64,000 nucleotides of DNA from Monodelphis domestica. Its lineage: Eukaryota; Chordata; Mammalia; Didelphimorphia; Didelphidae. The translations under genes and the position numbers were made by a program. Where the stretch lies: positions 354,373,350 to 354,437,349 of the forward strand of contig NC_077227.1 of assembly GCF_027887165.1 (NCBI RefSeq), given 5' to 3'. Under the pieces are notes generated by a model. That model was given only the letters and a program-made list of their open reading frames with translations. It searched no databases and was not told where the DNA came from. This document shows positions 23,207 through 34,900 of this stretch, piece after piece; position 1 is the stretch's first letter; every line of letters begins with the position of its first letter.

Positions 23207-24652
23207 GTGCGAGTGAAATGGTGGAAGCGACGCTTTGCAAATAGGCTGCAGTTGACAAGGGAATGGTGGGCGTTCAGTTAACCCTAACCCTCCCCTCCTC
23301 CATTTTAGAAACTAAAGCTAGCTGTGGTGGGCTGAAGGGATAAATAAGACAGCAGCGTAGCCCAGCGTAGCCTTCCCCTAGAAAGCAAACAGCCTGAGGC
23401 TGTGGGGCTCCCTCTCTCATTCTAACACACTCTCCTCCGCCCTCACCCCCACCCCACTATTCAATAATTCATTAGCCTCTTTTTTCCTTTGGTTAAATTT
23501 CCCCTCCCCCTGGTATTTTTACCTTCAACATCGGAGAATCTACCCTTTCCTAGCTTCGAGTCCACCCTCCCCCAAACCCTCACTCCCTTTCTTCTATCTC
23601 CTCTGTTCCATTCCATCAAGTTAAAGAGACTCCTGGCTTCTTCCGAGATGCAGCATCTCGATTATACTGGCTATCCACCCCCTCCCTCCCAGCCTTCTCT
23701 CGCTCGCGTCCAAAACAAAACCTCCCCCCCCCCCAAGCTGCAGCCTGTGGTACTAGGTAGTGAACACGTGCCATCAATCAACCCAGGAAAAAACCTTCCG
23801 TGAAGGATGGAGAAGGGGGGGGGGGGGGGCGTCGAGTTACATACACATGTGTTAAACGTGGTGTGAAACAGGGACCTGTCTCTGCTAACAGCTTCTCGCC
23901 TATTTTACCCCTCCTCATCCCACACTCCACTTTCTCTTCCCATCCCCCAAGGGATCCGCCGTGGAAAGTTTCCATTTCCCAGAGTTTGTGGGTCTTTGTG
24001 TGTCTGTGGTACACGTTGTTGCGGTGCTGCAACGCGAGGGCGCCTTGTCTCCCCGTTCCCTCACCTCGCCTCCCCCCCAACACACACACACATATACTCC
24101 TTTGATGCCAAGCAAAAAGCCTTAGAATAGGATTATGGCTGATGGAACTCCCATTGTTCCTTGACACCTGTTACACCCAGGTTGGGGGTGGGGTGGGGGT
24201 AGTGACGGGGTGGAGGGGGGGCGCATTGTGCTCCTGTCTGTGCCTGTGTTCGGGTTCGTGTAGTCTGTGCGGCAAACTTCTGCGTGTTAACAGGCGCCCT
24301 GCTGGTTTCTTCAGCTAGACTCCCAACCATCACCCCACCAGCTCCCTGACAGCTCCAGCCTGGAGAGTTGTCCCCACCCTCTATTTCATTCATTGAAGGG
24401 AGGGGGGAGGGGAAGAGGGAGGGAAGTGTTCAGGGTGTGGTCTTCTAGCCGGCTAGTGTCTCGGAGGGGTAGAGCGGAGGAGGGAAGTCTCTTTCCTTCC
24501 TTAATACTGAATCTGCCAGAGTTTGTTTTGCTAATAAAATGGGGGTACAGGTGTATATACTGGCATTTTGTGTCTGCCTGCGTGTATGTGTGAGAGCGTA
24601 GGCATATGTGTATACATATGTAGATAAGCATGCGTATTTCCATATGTTTACA

Positions 24653-24700
24653 AGGTGTCCCAAAGTCTTAGTGCAGCTTTAAGCACAACAGTTTAAAAGG
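24653..24700 (+). mobile_element. Mariner-like terminal fragment
   Basis: AGGTGTCCCAAAGTCTTAGT followed by GCAGCTTTAAG resembles one inverted terminal repeat of mariner-type MITEs. The other end is missing or unrecognisable. Confidence 0.4.
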
Positions 24701-24787
24701 GCACTTTGGGGATAAGTGTACCAATTTATTTCATTCTGTGCTTGTGTATGCTGAGCTGTGAATACGTATCAGAAGCATAAACATAAA

Positions 24788-24910
24788 TCCACCAGTCAGT
24801 CAGCAAGCTTTTATGAAGTGTTATGCAAAGGAGAGACAAAGGCAAAGATACCGTCTCTACCCTCAAGGTGTTTACAGTCTATGGGGGCAATATTTAGACT
24901 GTGTAAATGG
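24788..24910 (+). repeat. Fragment of the old unnamed interspersed repeat (5' part)
   Basis: CAGCAAGCTTTTATGAAGTG, GGAGAGACAAAGGCAAAGA, CCTCAAGGTGTTTACAGTCT and GGGGGCAA match the start seen in the other copies. Confidence 0.55.
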
Positions 24911-25599
24911 AAAGAAATCTTAAAAGAAAGGCACTTAAAGTGAGGGGAAAGGTTATACCTGAGTTTGAATGTCTGTCTGTAAGGATATGTGTATATCTTT
25001 CTAAACAACTGTGTATGCAAGTTTGTATGCCTGGTTGTGCATATATAGTGTATTCTATTAGATGGGTATGTTATATGTGGGTACATGTGAGTGGTGTATG
25101 CACAATGTGTCTGAATTGTATGTGCGTTTATTTGTATGATGTTCACATGTGTGCCCATGTTATTATAGATGCCCCCAATTATGGCCATGTCTATGATTAA
25201 ATAAACAACATATATTTGATTCTCTGCTTCCGTACACACATCTATGTGTACATACACACACGGGACTCCAGTAGTTTCAGGAAAATAAGGAAGTTTCAAA
25301 CCTCCCCGTCCTCCTTCCTCTGGCCTAAGCCATTCCTAGTTGCATGGGCCCTGCGGTTTAGCTACTGAAATGTGGAAACTGGTTATATAAAGCAGGACTA
25401 TAGAACAAGCCACATGATGGCTAGTACAGTGTGTTTGAACCCTCATGCGTCTTGGTGGGGGTGGGAAAGTGTGTGTATATGTGGGAGAGAGTGAGAGATG
25501 CTTCTGAGCTTCCTGGAATTCAAGGATTTTGCCAAAGCCAAGCAGCAAGTGTCAAATCCAGGATTCACTGCAGATTGGACTGGACTCTTATTATTGTAT

Positions 25600-25845
25600 A
25601 GCAGAGAAAAGGAAACAGCCTGACATAGTTAAGAGAACACTGACTGGAGACTCAGATTTTATTCCTGACTCTGCCACTATCTGTCTATGCATCTTTGAAA
25701 CATTGGTTCCATTCTCTGGACCTTAGTTTCCCTCTCAGTGGTTGAACTAGATAACTTCTGAGCCCTCTTCCAGATCTGAGGTTTTGTGTTTTAAAGTCCC
25801 TTCCAATTCTTACTGATGTTCTATGGTCCAGTGATCCTGTGAATG
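25600..25845 (+). mobile_element. MIR3-type SINE relic just upstream of exon 2
   Basis: TAGTTAAGAGAACACTGACT, TTATTCCTGACTCTGCCACT, CTCTGGACCTTAGTTTCCCT, GGTTGAACTAGATAACTTCT, then CCCTTCCAATTCTTACTGAT. It ends about 75 bp before the exon 2 acceptor. Confidence 0.75.
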
Positions 25846-25865
25846 GTATTTAGCCAGTTTCCTAG

Positions 25866-26060
<195 letters not shown>

Positions 26061-27109
26061 TAAATATTCTGGATTCTCTCCTTCTTTTATTGTTTTGATT
26101 GTTATCTACCATAGCCCCCAAAAGGCAATGGGGAAGTGTTATTGAAAACAAATCCAGTCTTCAAAGCAAAATTCCTGAGGTCTTTCTAGTTCTTTCTGGG
26201 CCTGGTTTTTGTGAACCCCTCATCCATTGGGTTGACTCTCCCTGGGGCTGACTGTAAATAATTTGGCAATGGTTGTTCTATCCTGAGGAATATCACCACA
26301 GTTATGATTTAATTCTCTGGTTCAGCATGGTAAACAGCATCCCATGGTGAGCTAAACATTTCATGATTACACAAGAAACTTCTAAGTACTTTGGAGGTAG
26401 GAGGCATGTGTCTGGAGACTTCCTCTCATCCTGAAGGGAAAACAGCACCCATTTGGGGTAGGCCAAATCTGAAAGTTCTTCTTTATGAGAGTCGGGTGAG
26501 ACATTACACACTCAGTTCCACATCTGGTAGAGTTAGTATTATCCATTTAAAATATTCACTCCAACTAGTCCTCAAAGCATTTGGAAGTGGTAAACAGATT
26601 AATAGCAGCAATATAGGTAAGGAATTTGAGGGTAAAATACATAAAAGCTCATTTAAAGGAAGAAGAAAAAATAGATGGGTTTCAGGTGTCTGACCTGAGA
26701 AAATTAAAAGTTTGAGTAATTAATGTGCATCTAAGTACATGGAATGACATAAGGTACAGGATCTTGCATGGTTATGCAAAAGAGGCAAAAGCTATGCTCT
26801 GTAAGTTGATAATATATTCTTATCAGCTACATCTGGTGAATAGCACAGTTGCAAAGTTGAAGATATAGTTGGGCTTCTTTATAGGGGTATTTAGAGCCCT
26901 TCGATTTCCTTTGTTTCTGCTTTTTTCCATAATAGGCAACTCGGAGATGTAGGCGAGACAACTTTGTATTGTTCTTATACCGTACTGGATATTATGTATA
27001 TATTACAACTTATACAAATTATATGAGATAGTATTTACAAACCTCAAAACACTATATAAAGTCAGCTATTATATTGTTGTTATTAATAGCTTGTACCAAT
27101 CTACTATGT

Positions 27110-27305
27110 GCTGGTTTGCTCCATTGGTTCAGTTGGCAAAACTTTGGCCTGAAATCAGGAGGTTTGGGTTCTAGTACCAGCTCTGCTAATATCCAGCAAT
27201 ATGACCTTTGGTAAAAAGCATAATCTTCCTGGCCTCAGTTTCTCCACTGATAAAATGGATTAGATAAAATAGATTCAAAAAGTCCCCTCCAACTCTAAAT
27301 CAACA
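27110..27305 (+). mobile_element. MIR3-type SINE relic
   Basis: CTGAAATCAGGAGGTTTGGG, TTCTAGTACCAGCTCTGC, GGCCTCAGTTTCTCCACTG and AGTCCCCTCCAACTCTAAAT. Confidence 0.7.
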
Positions 27306-27689
27306 ATGCTTACCTTTATGTCTCCCCCAGTGCAGAACAGCTGAGCACATAGATTAATCAATGGGTTGTTGAATGAAGGAGTGAAGGAATGAATAATAAT
27401 AGGAAGACCAGAATACATGAAGAAAGATAAATGGAGCTTCTTGTAATGAGAGAGTGGGTGAGGGGAGGGTAGCCAGGTTTTCTTTGGGTTTAGACATTGA
27501 TTCATTTTGAAAAATTATTATGTGCAGATCTCTCAGCTTTGTGATAAAGGTGAGAGCAGATAAGAGGAAAAAGATATAAAGATAAATTAGAACAAATCCC
27601 AATTCTCCAGTTGCTTAGGAGAAGAGGGAGAAAAACCATCTACAAAGATGACCATGATATAAATTAATGGTCTGATGAGAAGGACCTGG

Positions 27690-28110
27690 TTTTGGGGTTT
27701 AGAGCTAGCTATGAGTCCTGGCATATATTTTTTACCAATTGTGTGGCTCTAGAGAAGTCTCCTTAGCTCTCTGAATCTTATTTGTTACTATGTCAAAAAG
27801 GGATTGTAACACTTTCATGACTAAATGTCTATGGCTATATAAAGGGAAAGTGTTTTGTAGATTAACAAAGGGTCGTGGAAAGAATCCTGGGTTTGAGAGC
27901 AGAGGCTAGGGCTGAGAATCCCAGCTGTGCCATCTCCTAGCAATGTGAACTTAGACAAGCTAGTTTGCATGCTTAAGCCCATTGGCTCCTCTGTAAAATG
28001 GGGATGAGAATTAACCTGTCCCTCACAGGGTTGTTTTGAGGATCATTTGAGACAGTTTGCATTATAAACCATACAACTGAATAGTCATTGCATAATTACG
28101 TGTTGAATCT
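27690..28110 (+). mobile_element. Two adjoining MIR SINE relics
   Basis: A decayed MIR at 27690-27860, then a clearer one at 27870-28110: GAGAATCCCAGCTGTGCC, TCTGTAAAATGGGGATGAGA, TCACAGGGTTGTTTTGAGGA, TCATTTGAGACAG. Confidence 0.7.
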
Positions 28111-28284
28111 TAGTAGAAGCTAGAGAATTATTTAGGGGGGATGTCGTAGAGAGGATTCCTGGCAAGATGATAATCTTGTTCTTTTCTATCTAAGCCAGAC
28201 AACATCTAGAGTAGGTACTACATTTTAGGATGCTGAGTTATAGTCAGAGAAAGGAAATCAAGATTAAGCCACATGCCTACAAGC

Positions 28285-28620
28285 AGAAGGAATTGGGGAT
28301 ACTTAGACTGGAGAAGGGGAGAATGTGGAAGTGTTTTTAAGTATTCAAAGGATTATCATGTGAAGGAAGGATGAAACTTGTTCTATTTGGTCACAGAAGG
28401 TAGAATGGGAAACAATGAGCAGGTTTCAGGGACATATGTTTATTCTTTGATATAAGGAAAACCTTCCAACATTAGGTCTATCCCAGATGGGGAGGACTGT
28501 CTTGAGAGGAACTAGGGAGGAGCTCCCCTTTCCTGAAGGTCTTCAAGCAGAATCTGGAGGACCACTTTTGGATATCCTGTTCAGTTATGTGTCCAAGTAC
28601 CTTTAGTTTCGGATACCTTT
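28285..28620 (+). mobile_element. CR1/L3 LINE 3' fragment
   Basis: GAATTGGGGATACTTAGACT, GGAGAAGGGGAGAA, AAGTATTCAAAGGATTATCA, AACTTGTTCTATTTGGTCAC, AGAAGGTAGAATGGGAAACA, AAGGTCTTCAAGCAGAATCT and GAGGACCACTTTTGG are in the order expected for the CR1/L3 3' region. Confidence 0.8.
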
Positions 28621-28741
28621 AAACTATGATATTTGGAAATATAAATTTGACTTGTTATTATTGGATGAGTTATTACTTGTAACTAGTACATGACTATATA
28701 AATAAAAGATTTTTTATTAGTAATGTGACAAGTTAATAAAT

Positions 28742-28990
28742 TGTCAGTAAATATTTATTAAGTGCCTACTATGTGCCAGGTATTGTACACAGTGCTAATA
28801 GTACAAAGAAATTCAAGAAACAATCCCTGATGTTGAGGAGATTCTATGGTTACCTAAAGCTATGGTATCAGATGATAGAGCAGGGTTTGGGACAAGGAAC
28901 CGTGGAATACTTCAAAGAGGAAAATATATTTACAGAAATCAACTCTGACTGTGATTTGATATTGGATCTGAGGCTGTTTTTCAGGACAAT
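28742..28990 (+). repeat. Fragment of the old unnamed interspersed repeat
   Basis: Starts with ATTAAGTGCCTACTATGTGC and CAGGTATTGTACACAGTGCT; the later part is divergent. Confidence 0.55.
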
Positions 28991-29298
28991 AGTTGTAGGG
29001 CATGTGGGGAATTGAGGGCACATAAGAAAAATGAGTTGGGGGATGGATATATACTGCTTGATTTTTACTTATAAGAAATTCTGAATAAGCTTGAGCTATA
29101 GGATAGAGTCAATAAGATACGAGAAGGCTTTAGGTGACTGAAAGAGCTTATTAAAAGCTGAAAGTTCTCATAGTTGCAAACCATGTCAGTAGCCCAGGCA
29201 GGTGGGATGAGCAGGACAGCTAGTGATGAAGGTGACTGCCCCTGGGTCAGGAAATAGAGGGTCAGTAGATTCCTTTAGGATACAATATAAAAATGACA

Positions 29299-29538
29299 GC
29301 TAGGTGGTGCAGTAGATAGCATGCTGGGCCTGGAGTGAGGAAGACCAGAGTTAAAATCCAACCTCAGACACTTACTAAGTGTGTGACCCCACATAAGTCA
29401 CTGAACCATTTTGCCTCAGTTTCTCCATTTGCCAAATTATTTGGAGAAGGAAATGGCAAGCCACTCCAGTATCTTTGCCGAGAAAACCCCAAATGGGGTC
29501 ACAAAGAGTCAGATACAACCAATAAATGACTGAGCAAA
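29299..29538 (+). mobile_element. MAR1-type SINE with BovB/RTE-like tail
   Basis: Head: GCTAGGTGGTGCAGTAGATA, CTGGAGTGAGGAAGACC, TCAGACACTTACTAAGTGTG. Tail: GGAGAAGGAAATGGCAAGCC, ACTCCAGTATCTTTGCCGAG, AATGGGGTCACAAAGAGTCA, which closely parallels the BovB/RTE 3' end. It is flanked by exact 12-bp duplications ATAAAAATGACA (29287-29298, 29539-29550). Confidence 0.9.
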
Positions 29539-29811
29539 ATAAAAATGACAAGAATGGTTATCTCATGAAGTTAAGCCTTCCTCCCAGGTGATTTTTTTTT
29601 TGTACAAAGTAAAGAAAAATGGATCTAGGCAAATTTCTTCTTAGTATCCAATGAATCCCAAATAGTTATCATTTATGTGACTTGAGGTACCTAGTGCTTA
29701 TATAAGTTCTGTTTGCTAATTCACTATATAACTTTCCTAAGTCATTTCCACTACCACTCCTACCTCCTGAATTTCTTTCTCTCTTAATTAGGAGAGTTGG
29801 CTTTGGTCACA

Positions 29812-30115
29812 GAATCTGAGAATTTGAGTCTTAGAAGAGACCTCAGTGGCCATCTGGCTCAAACCACGTTGGAAAAGGAATCACCATTATAACATACTCA
29901 ACAAACTATTTTGAAACCTTCTATAGAGGGAGAACTTACAACATCTTAAGCAGCCTTGAGTCTTATCTAAAATCTAAATTGACCTTTGCAAATTCCATCC
30001 ATTTCTCCAGGCTCTGTCCACTGGCACCAAGCAGAACAATTCTAATCTAGTTTCCACACAGTAATCCTTTAAATACTTGAGATATGTGACTCTTTCTAGC
30101 TCTAATATACTATAA
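29812..30115 (-). mobile_element. CR1/L3 LINE 3' fragment
   Basis: Reverse of the CR1/L3 3' end: AGAGACCTCAGTGGCCATCT, CTCCAGGCTCTGTCCACTGG, CACCAAGCAGAACAATTCTA and CCTTTAAATACTTGAGATAT. Confidence 0.7.
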
Positions 30116-30399
30116 CTTAATGGATTAGCAAGACCCAATATGGAAGGTAAGAATTTTTTGATGAAAACATTTCTGAGCTTTTGAGATGAGTTTGGCCATC
30201 ATAGTATGTAGACTTCAAGCTCATATTAATTCTTCTTGTTCAGCTTTGGTTTTTATTCACTGTAAATGCTTATTACTGAGTGAACCATGTGCTTTCCTCA
30301 TCTTTGTGGGATAATCCAGTTTAGACATTTTTCCATTGGTAGAATAATAACTTAGATTTCATAATACTTTGTATCAAAATGCATGCTATTCATTATAAT

Positions 30400-31170
30400 G
30401 AAAACTAGCATTTTTAACTTCTTATGATTTACAAAGTGATTTCCATATGTTATTTCATTTGATCCTTTGAGTAAGGGTATTATTCCCATCTTATAGATGA
30501 GTCATTTGAAGCTGATGGATAGAGATTAAACAACTAGTAGGAGCAGCTGAGTGATGCTGTGGCTAGAGTACAGGGGCCTGAAGTCAGGAGGTCTCATCTT
30601 CCAGAGTCCAAACCTGGCCTCAGATACTGACTAGCTGTATGACCCTGGCCATGTCACTTAACCCTATTTTCCTCAATTTCCTCATCTCTAAAGCAAGCCA
30701 GAGAATGAAATTGCAAAACACTCCTTTATCTTTGCCAAGAAAACTTCAAATGGTATCACAAAGAGTCAGATATGACTGAAACAACTGGACAACCACAGAA
30801 ACAAACAAGCTATTAAGCATCTGAGTCTGGATTCAAATTCAGGTCTTCCTGATTCATAAGATTATAGATTTGCAGCTGGAAGGTACTTCACAGACTATCT
30901 AGTCTCAACTCCTTGCTTATTTTACAGATAAGGAAACTGAGATTTAGATACTTGTCCAATATTACACAGAAAATGTCAGAGGTGGGATTTGAACTTAGAT
31001 CTTCCTGGTACTCTGATATGCCACCTCACTGTCTCCTTACAGAAACCACAGAAGGGAGATGAGGTAGGAGTTAACACATGGGGAAACTAAGGCAGAAAAA
31101 GGCTAATTTACTGCCAATGGTCAAATAGCTAGTGACAGAAACAGGACTTGAACTCATACCCCTTGAACAA
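30400..31170 (-). mobile_element. Cluster of reverse MIR relics with a nested + strand SINE
   Basis: MIR pieces: 30400-30538 plus 30807-30855 (one copy split by a SINE), 30860-31040 (CTTGCTTATTTTACAGATAA, GGTGGGATTTGAACTTAGAT) and about 31045-31165 (GGGGAAACTAAGGCAG, ACAGGACTTGAACTC). Confidence 0.7.
30539..30806 (+). mobile_element. MAR1-type SINE with RTE-like tail
   Basis: GAGCAGCTGAGTGATGCTGT, AAACCTGGCCTCAGATACTG, GACCCTGGCCATGTCAC, ATCTTTGCCAAGAAAACTTC, ATCACAAAGAGTCAGATATG. It interrupts a reverse MIR; short duplications AAACAA flank it. Confidence 0.8.
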
Positions 31171-31599
31171 AAACTGAGTGCTCACTGAGAACTTAGAACT
31201 AGGAAAAGGACTTCTGAGGTCATTCAGGGAATGCACCAAAATTAATGCAACTTAACATGATAGAATTATTTTACTCTGCTCTCCCTGTCAACCTGTGTAC
31301 TGTCTCTCTGCTCCTCCACCCCACCATAATAGATGAGCTCAGAGTTTGACTGGTGCACATCTTGAACCACATTCTAAGTCTGGCCTCCCACACCGAAAGG
31401 ATGTGGTAGCTGGTAATGGATTGTTGTTAGTCATGCCATTGATTAAAAAGAAGCATTACTGCACTGTTTTGACTTTGTAGAATGCTTTAAAAACCTTTCT
31501 GCTAGTGACTCTCCCCACAACACCCTGCCTGGAATAAGCTAGTTTATTGCTCTACTCCATGGAACTTGTAATAAGAGTGGGCAGTTCGTGGTGATGCAG

Positions 31600-31810
31600 A
31601 GAGTTTGAGGGAACCGTGGAATTCTGTAAGATAAAGTGTAGTGTGTGGGAAGAGCCCTGGATAGACAGGTGGAATATCTGGTATAAAGTCCTGACTTGGT
31701 GTGTAATCTGAGGCAAAAGGGACTCTGTTTTCTCATGTGGTAAATAGGTATAATAATGCTTGCACTCTCTACCTCAGAGATATCATAAGGGAATTAAATG
31801 AAATAGAAGA
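31600..31810 (+). mobile_element. MIR SINE relic
   Basis: GTGGGAAGAGCCCTGGATAG, AAGTCCTGACTTGG, AATCTGAGGCAAAAGGG and TCAGAGATATCATAAGGGAA. 31170-31600 before it is unique. Confidence 0.5.
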
Positions 31811-32688
31811 GATAAAGTGTCATGGAAGCAATGTAGGAATATGAGCTTACTCTTATTTTTTTCCCCTCTTTCATGAGGCACTGGGCTCTGAAATGAGTAG
31901 ATCCTTAATAAAACAAAAAGTATCAGAACTCAGAGTCCTGGTAAAAGTCCATAGTCTAAGATAGCCCTGAGAAGCAATTTCTTCTGACATTCTTGACAAG
32001 GGTCCATTTACCCTTTGCAGACCTCTGGTGATGATCTTCTCCAAGAAGTAGCTTTTCAGTGGTGGGATAGTTCTGAGTGCCTGGAAGTTTTCTGTTGTAA
32101 TGAGCTAGAATCTGCTTCCCTTAAATGCTCCTAGGGCTGCCTTGGGGCCAGACAGGAGAGAATCCCTTTAAGCATTTGAAGAGAGCAACTGTGTGCTCCT
32201 TGTTTTGTCTCTTCTCCTGGCTAAATATCCCTAAGTTCATCAACAGATCCTCTCCTAGAATTTTCTTCCTCCTTTTCACCCCTTATCATCCTCATTACCT
32301 TGCTCTTGAAATGTGTCTACTAGTCAGTGCCCTTCCTAAAATGTAACATGGAAGTGAATGCAGGACTCTGGGCATGGACTGACTAGAGCATAATATATCA
32401 GGATCATCACCTCTCTCTTTCCAGGAAATGATACCTTTTTTGACATTTTAGGATTGCATTAACTCCTTTGGTTGTCGTCACTCTCTTGACTTGTATTGAG
32501 CTTGTGTTCCATAAATATTTTTTCCAAGCTCTTTTTTACATTGTCTATATTCACTATCCCTTTTCTAGTCTTGTGCAGTGGATTCATCTGAGCCATAAAA
32601 TAGACCTTTGTGCTTAATGCAATTATGTTCAATGTTCAGGTTGGGCCATTATCCTTGTTTGTCAAAATCTTACATAATATTGATTTTG

Positions 32689-32890
32689 GGGGCCAGCTGG
32701 GTGGCTCAGTGGACTGAGAGCCAGGCCAAGGGATAGGAGATCTGAGGTTCAAATCTGATCTCAAACACTTCCCAGCTATGTGACCCTGCGCAAGTCACTT
32801 AATCCCCATCGTCTAGCCCTTACTACTCTTTTGCCTTGGAACCAATATACAGTATTGATTTTAAGATGAAAGATAAGAGTTAAAAAAATT
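32689..32890 (+). mobile_element. Poly(A) tRNA-derived marsupial SINE (WSINE/SINE1 type)
   Basis: CCAGCTGGGTGGCTCAGTGG, GAGAGCCAGGCC, TTCCCAGCTATGTGACCCTG, CCTTGGAACCAATATACAGT, then an A tail. Flanking duplications are ATTGATTTTG and ACTGATTTTG (32679-32688, 32891-32900). It is nested in the CR1/L3 element. Confidence 0.88.
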
Positions 32891-33287
32891 ACTGATTTTG
32901 TCATCTAAAGTCTTTTCATCCTCAACTTCATATCATCTACACATATAATTATGATAAATATACCATCTAGGTTTTCATCTGTGTCAGTTACAAAAAATGG
33001 CCAACACAGGAATGGGGACAGAGTCCTCAGACACTTCACTAAAGACTTTAGCCAACTTACCATTTTCCCATTATTGACTATTTTTTGAGTCTAAACATTC
33101 AATAATTTATGAGATCATCTAACTCTCTACTCACTCACATTTCTCCATCTTGTTCATAAGGATACCATAAAAATTATGTCAAATTCTTTGTTCAAGTCTA
33201 AGTGACTTTTTTATCTAAAGCATTCCCCTGACTTACTAGTCTAATAACCCTTTTGGGAAAGAAAATGACTTTAATTTATTGTGGTCT

Positions 33288-33502
33288 TTTAAAAAAAATC
33301 TTTTTAAAACCCTTGCCTTCCATCTTAGAATCTTAGAATGTGTATTGGTTCTAAGGCAAAGAATGGTAAGGGCTAGCCAATGGGGGCCAAGTGACTTGCT
33401 CAGGGTCACCCAGATAGGAAGTATCTGAATTCAGATTTGAACCCAGGACCTCCTGTTTCTACGCTTGGCTCTCAATCCACTGAGCCACTCAGCTTACCCC
33501 TG
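33288..33502 (-). mobile_element. Poly(A) tRNA-derived marsupial SINE (WSINE/SINE1 type), reverse
   Basis: T-rich start, CCCTTGCCTTCCATCTTAGA, TATTGGTTCTAAGGCAAAGA, AAGTGACTTGCTCAGGGTCA and CAATCCACTGAGCCACTCAG. Exact 9-bp duplications TTGTGGTCT (33279-33287, 33503-33511). It is nested in the CR1/L3 element. Confidence 0.88.
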
Positions 33503-34679
33503 TTGTGGTCTATTCTTGATGAATCCATGCTATCTCTTAATGATTGTCAATTCCCTTTCTTCTTGCAAACAAAGAAAACCATTAATAATGTAGAATTTCA
33601 CAAAGATTTGAAGCCACACTCATCATGTAATAGTTTTTGGGCTCCATATTCTTCGCTTTATCAAAAATCAGAACATTTGCCTTTATCTAGTGTTATGGCT
33701 GGTACCTTCCTCCCCGGTCCTTCATGATCTGTCAAAGACAAGTGACAATGGCTCGGCAATTACATCTATGATGACTTTTAATATCTTGTGATATAGATCA
33801 TCTGGACATGATGACTTGTACTAATTGAGAGAAGCTATGTGAATTAATTTCATCTCCTTGCTTTTTCTTGGATTTCTACTCATGTTAGTCATTTCTGTTC
33901 TTTCCTTCCTTGTCCAAAGATCATTTTCTTTAGTGTGGAGAATGAAGAAGAAAAATAAGAATTTTGCTTTCTCTCAGGAATGTTATTATCTTAATCCACC
34001 CCCAAAATGAACTTTCCCTTCTTTGTTCCCTTTCACACCCAACGAATCCTGGATCTTCTTGTTCTTGTTGTCCTAGCACTCATTTCTATCCTCAATCCTT
34101 TCTATTCTTTAGCAGGCTGACACTCTTCTTATAGAAACATAGTGCATGTTTCTATTCACCCTCCTTTACCTGTTCTTTCTTCCATCATTTTTGCCTGTCT
34201 TTTCAAAACCAGTTTGATAGTCTGCATTTTAGATAACCTTTCTTTTCAATAAACTTTCATCTAATGGTTTTAGATAACCTTTCCTTTTTCTTCCTCAACA
34301 AAACTGTTTGTATTTTCATCATCCATCCTTGATGGATGCCCACTCCTCTTATGCTAGCGTCTCTTACAGATGTTATTCTTTGGGAATGCCACTTTATCTT
34401 TCTCTAAAACCATTTGAAATCTGTTCTCCAAAAGCCTAAAATGTATGTCAGATGATGCTGGTCACTTTACTCATCTTCTCTATTATAGATGGACAGTGGT
34501 CACATCTCCCCCACTGTTTAGTAACAAGTTCCTGCTTTCCAGCCAGGCTCTGGTCCAGAATAATAAGACCTCTTTGTTACTTCCTCTGCTTCTTGCCAAA
34601 TGACCCTATTAATAAGGCAATTGATTAATTTATAAGATGTTTTGCTTTTGGCAGAGAGAAAATATCTGGAAAATAATAT

Positions 34680-34900
34680 GTAAGAAAAATTTCATATAGC
34701 CTTTTATAAATATTATCCCATTTTATATTCACAACAACCCTGAGAAATGGGTGCTATTATTATCCCCATTTTATAAATGGAAAAACTATGTCAGACAGAG
34801 GTTAAGTGGGGTGCCTGGTCTTGCATAGCTGAGTCTATTTTGAATTCAGGTCTTCCTGCCTCAAAGCCCAATGCTGATTTCACTGTCATCTAGTTGAAAT
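34680..34900 (-). mobile_element. MIR SINE relic nested in the CR1/L3 LINE
   Basis: TATCCCATTTTATATTCACA, ACAACCCTGAGAAATGGGTG, CTATTATTATCCCCATTTTA, then TTGAATTCAGGTCTTCCTGC and CAATGCTGATTTCACTGTCA. Confidence 0.75.

Larger units (their letters stand above)
24545..25262 (+). repeat. Diffuse TG/TA-rich cryptic simple sequence
   Basis: Many short TGTGTG, TGTATG, CATATG and ACACAC runs alternate without a fixed unit. They look like remnants of decayed microsatellites. Embedded are the mariner-like fragment and a piece of the old unnamed repeat. Confidence 0.6.

Noticed and set aside
23778-24167. Overlapping frames of 100-130 codons on both strands in intron 1
   Set aside because: Pro/Gly-rich translations of G- and C-rich tracts, with frames open on both strands as expected from composition.
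24811-25299. 162-codon minus-strand frame in intron 1
   Set aside because: His/Thr/Tyr-rich product of TG/CA simple sequence; no domain, and repeat-derived.
24800-25300. Possible alternative first exon of GRIA1 in intron 1
   Set aside because: No CpG island, no frame continuing into exon 2 with a plausible signal peptide, and no convincing donor.
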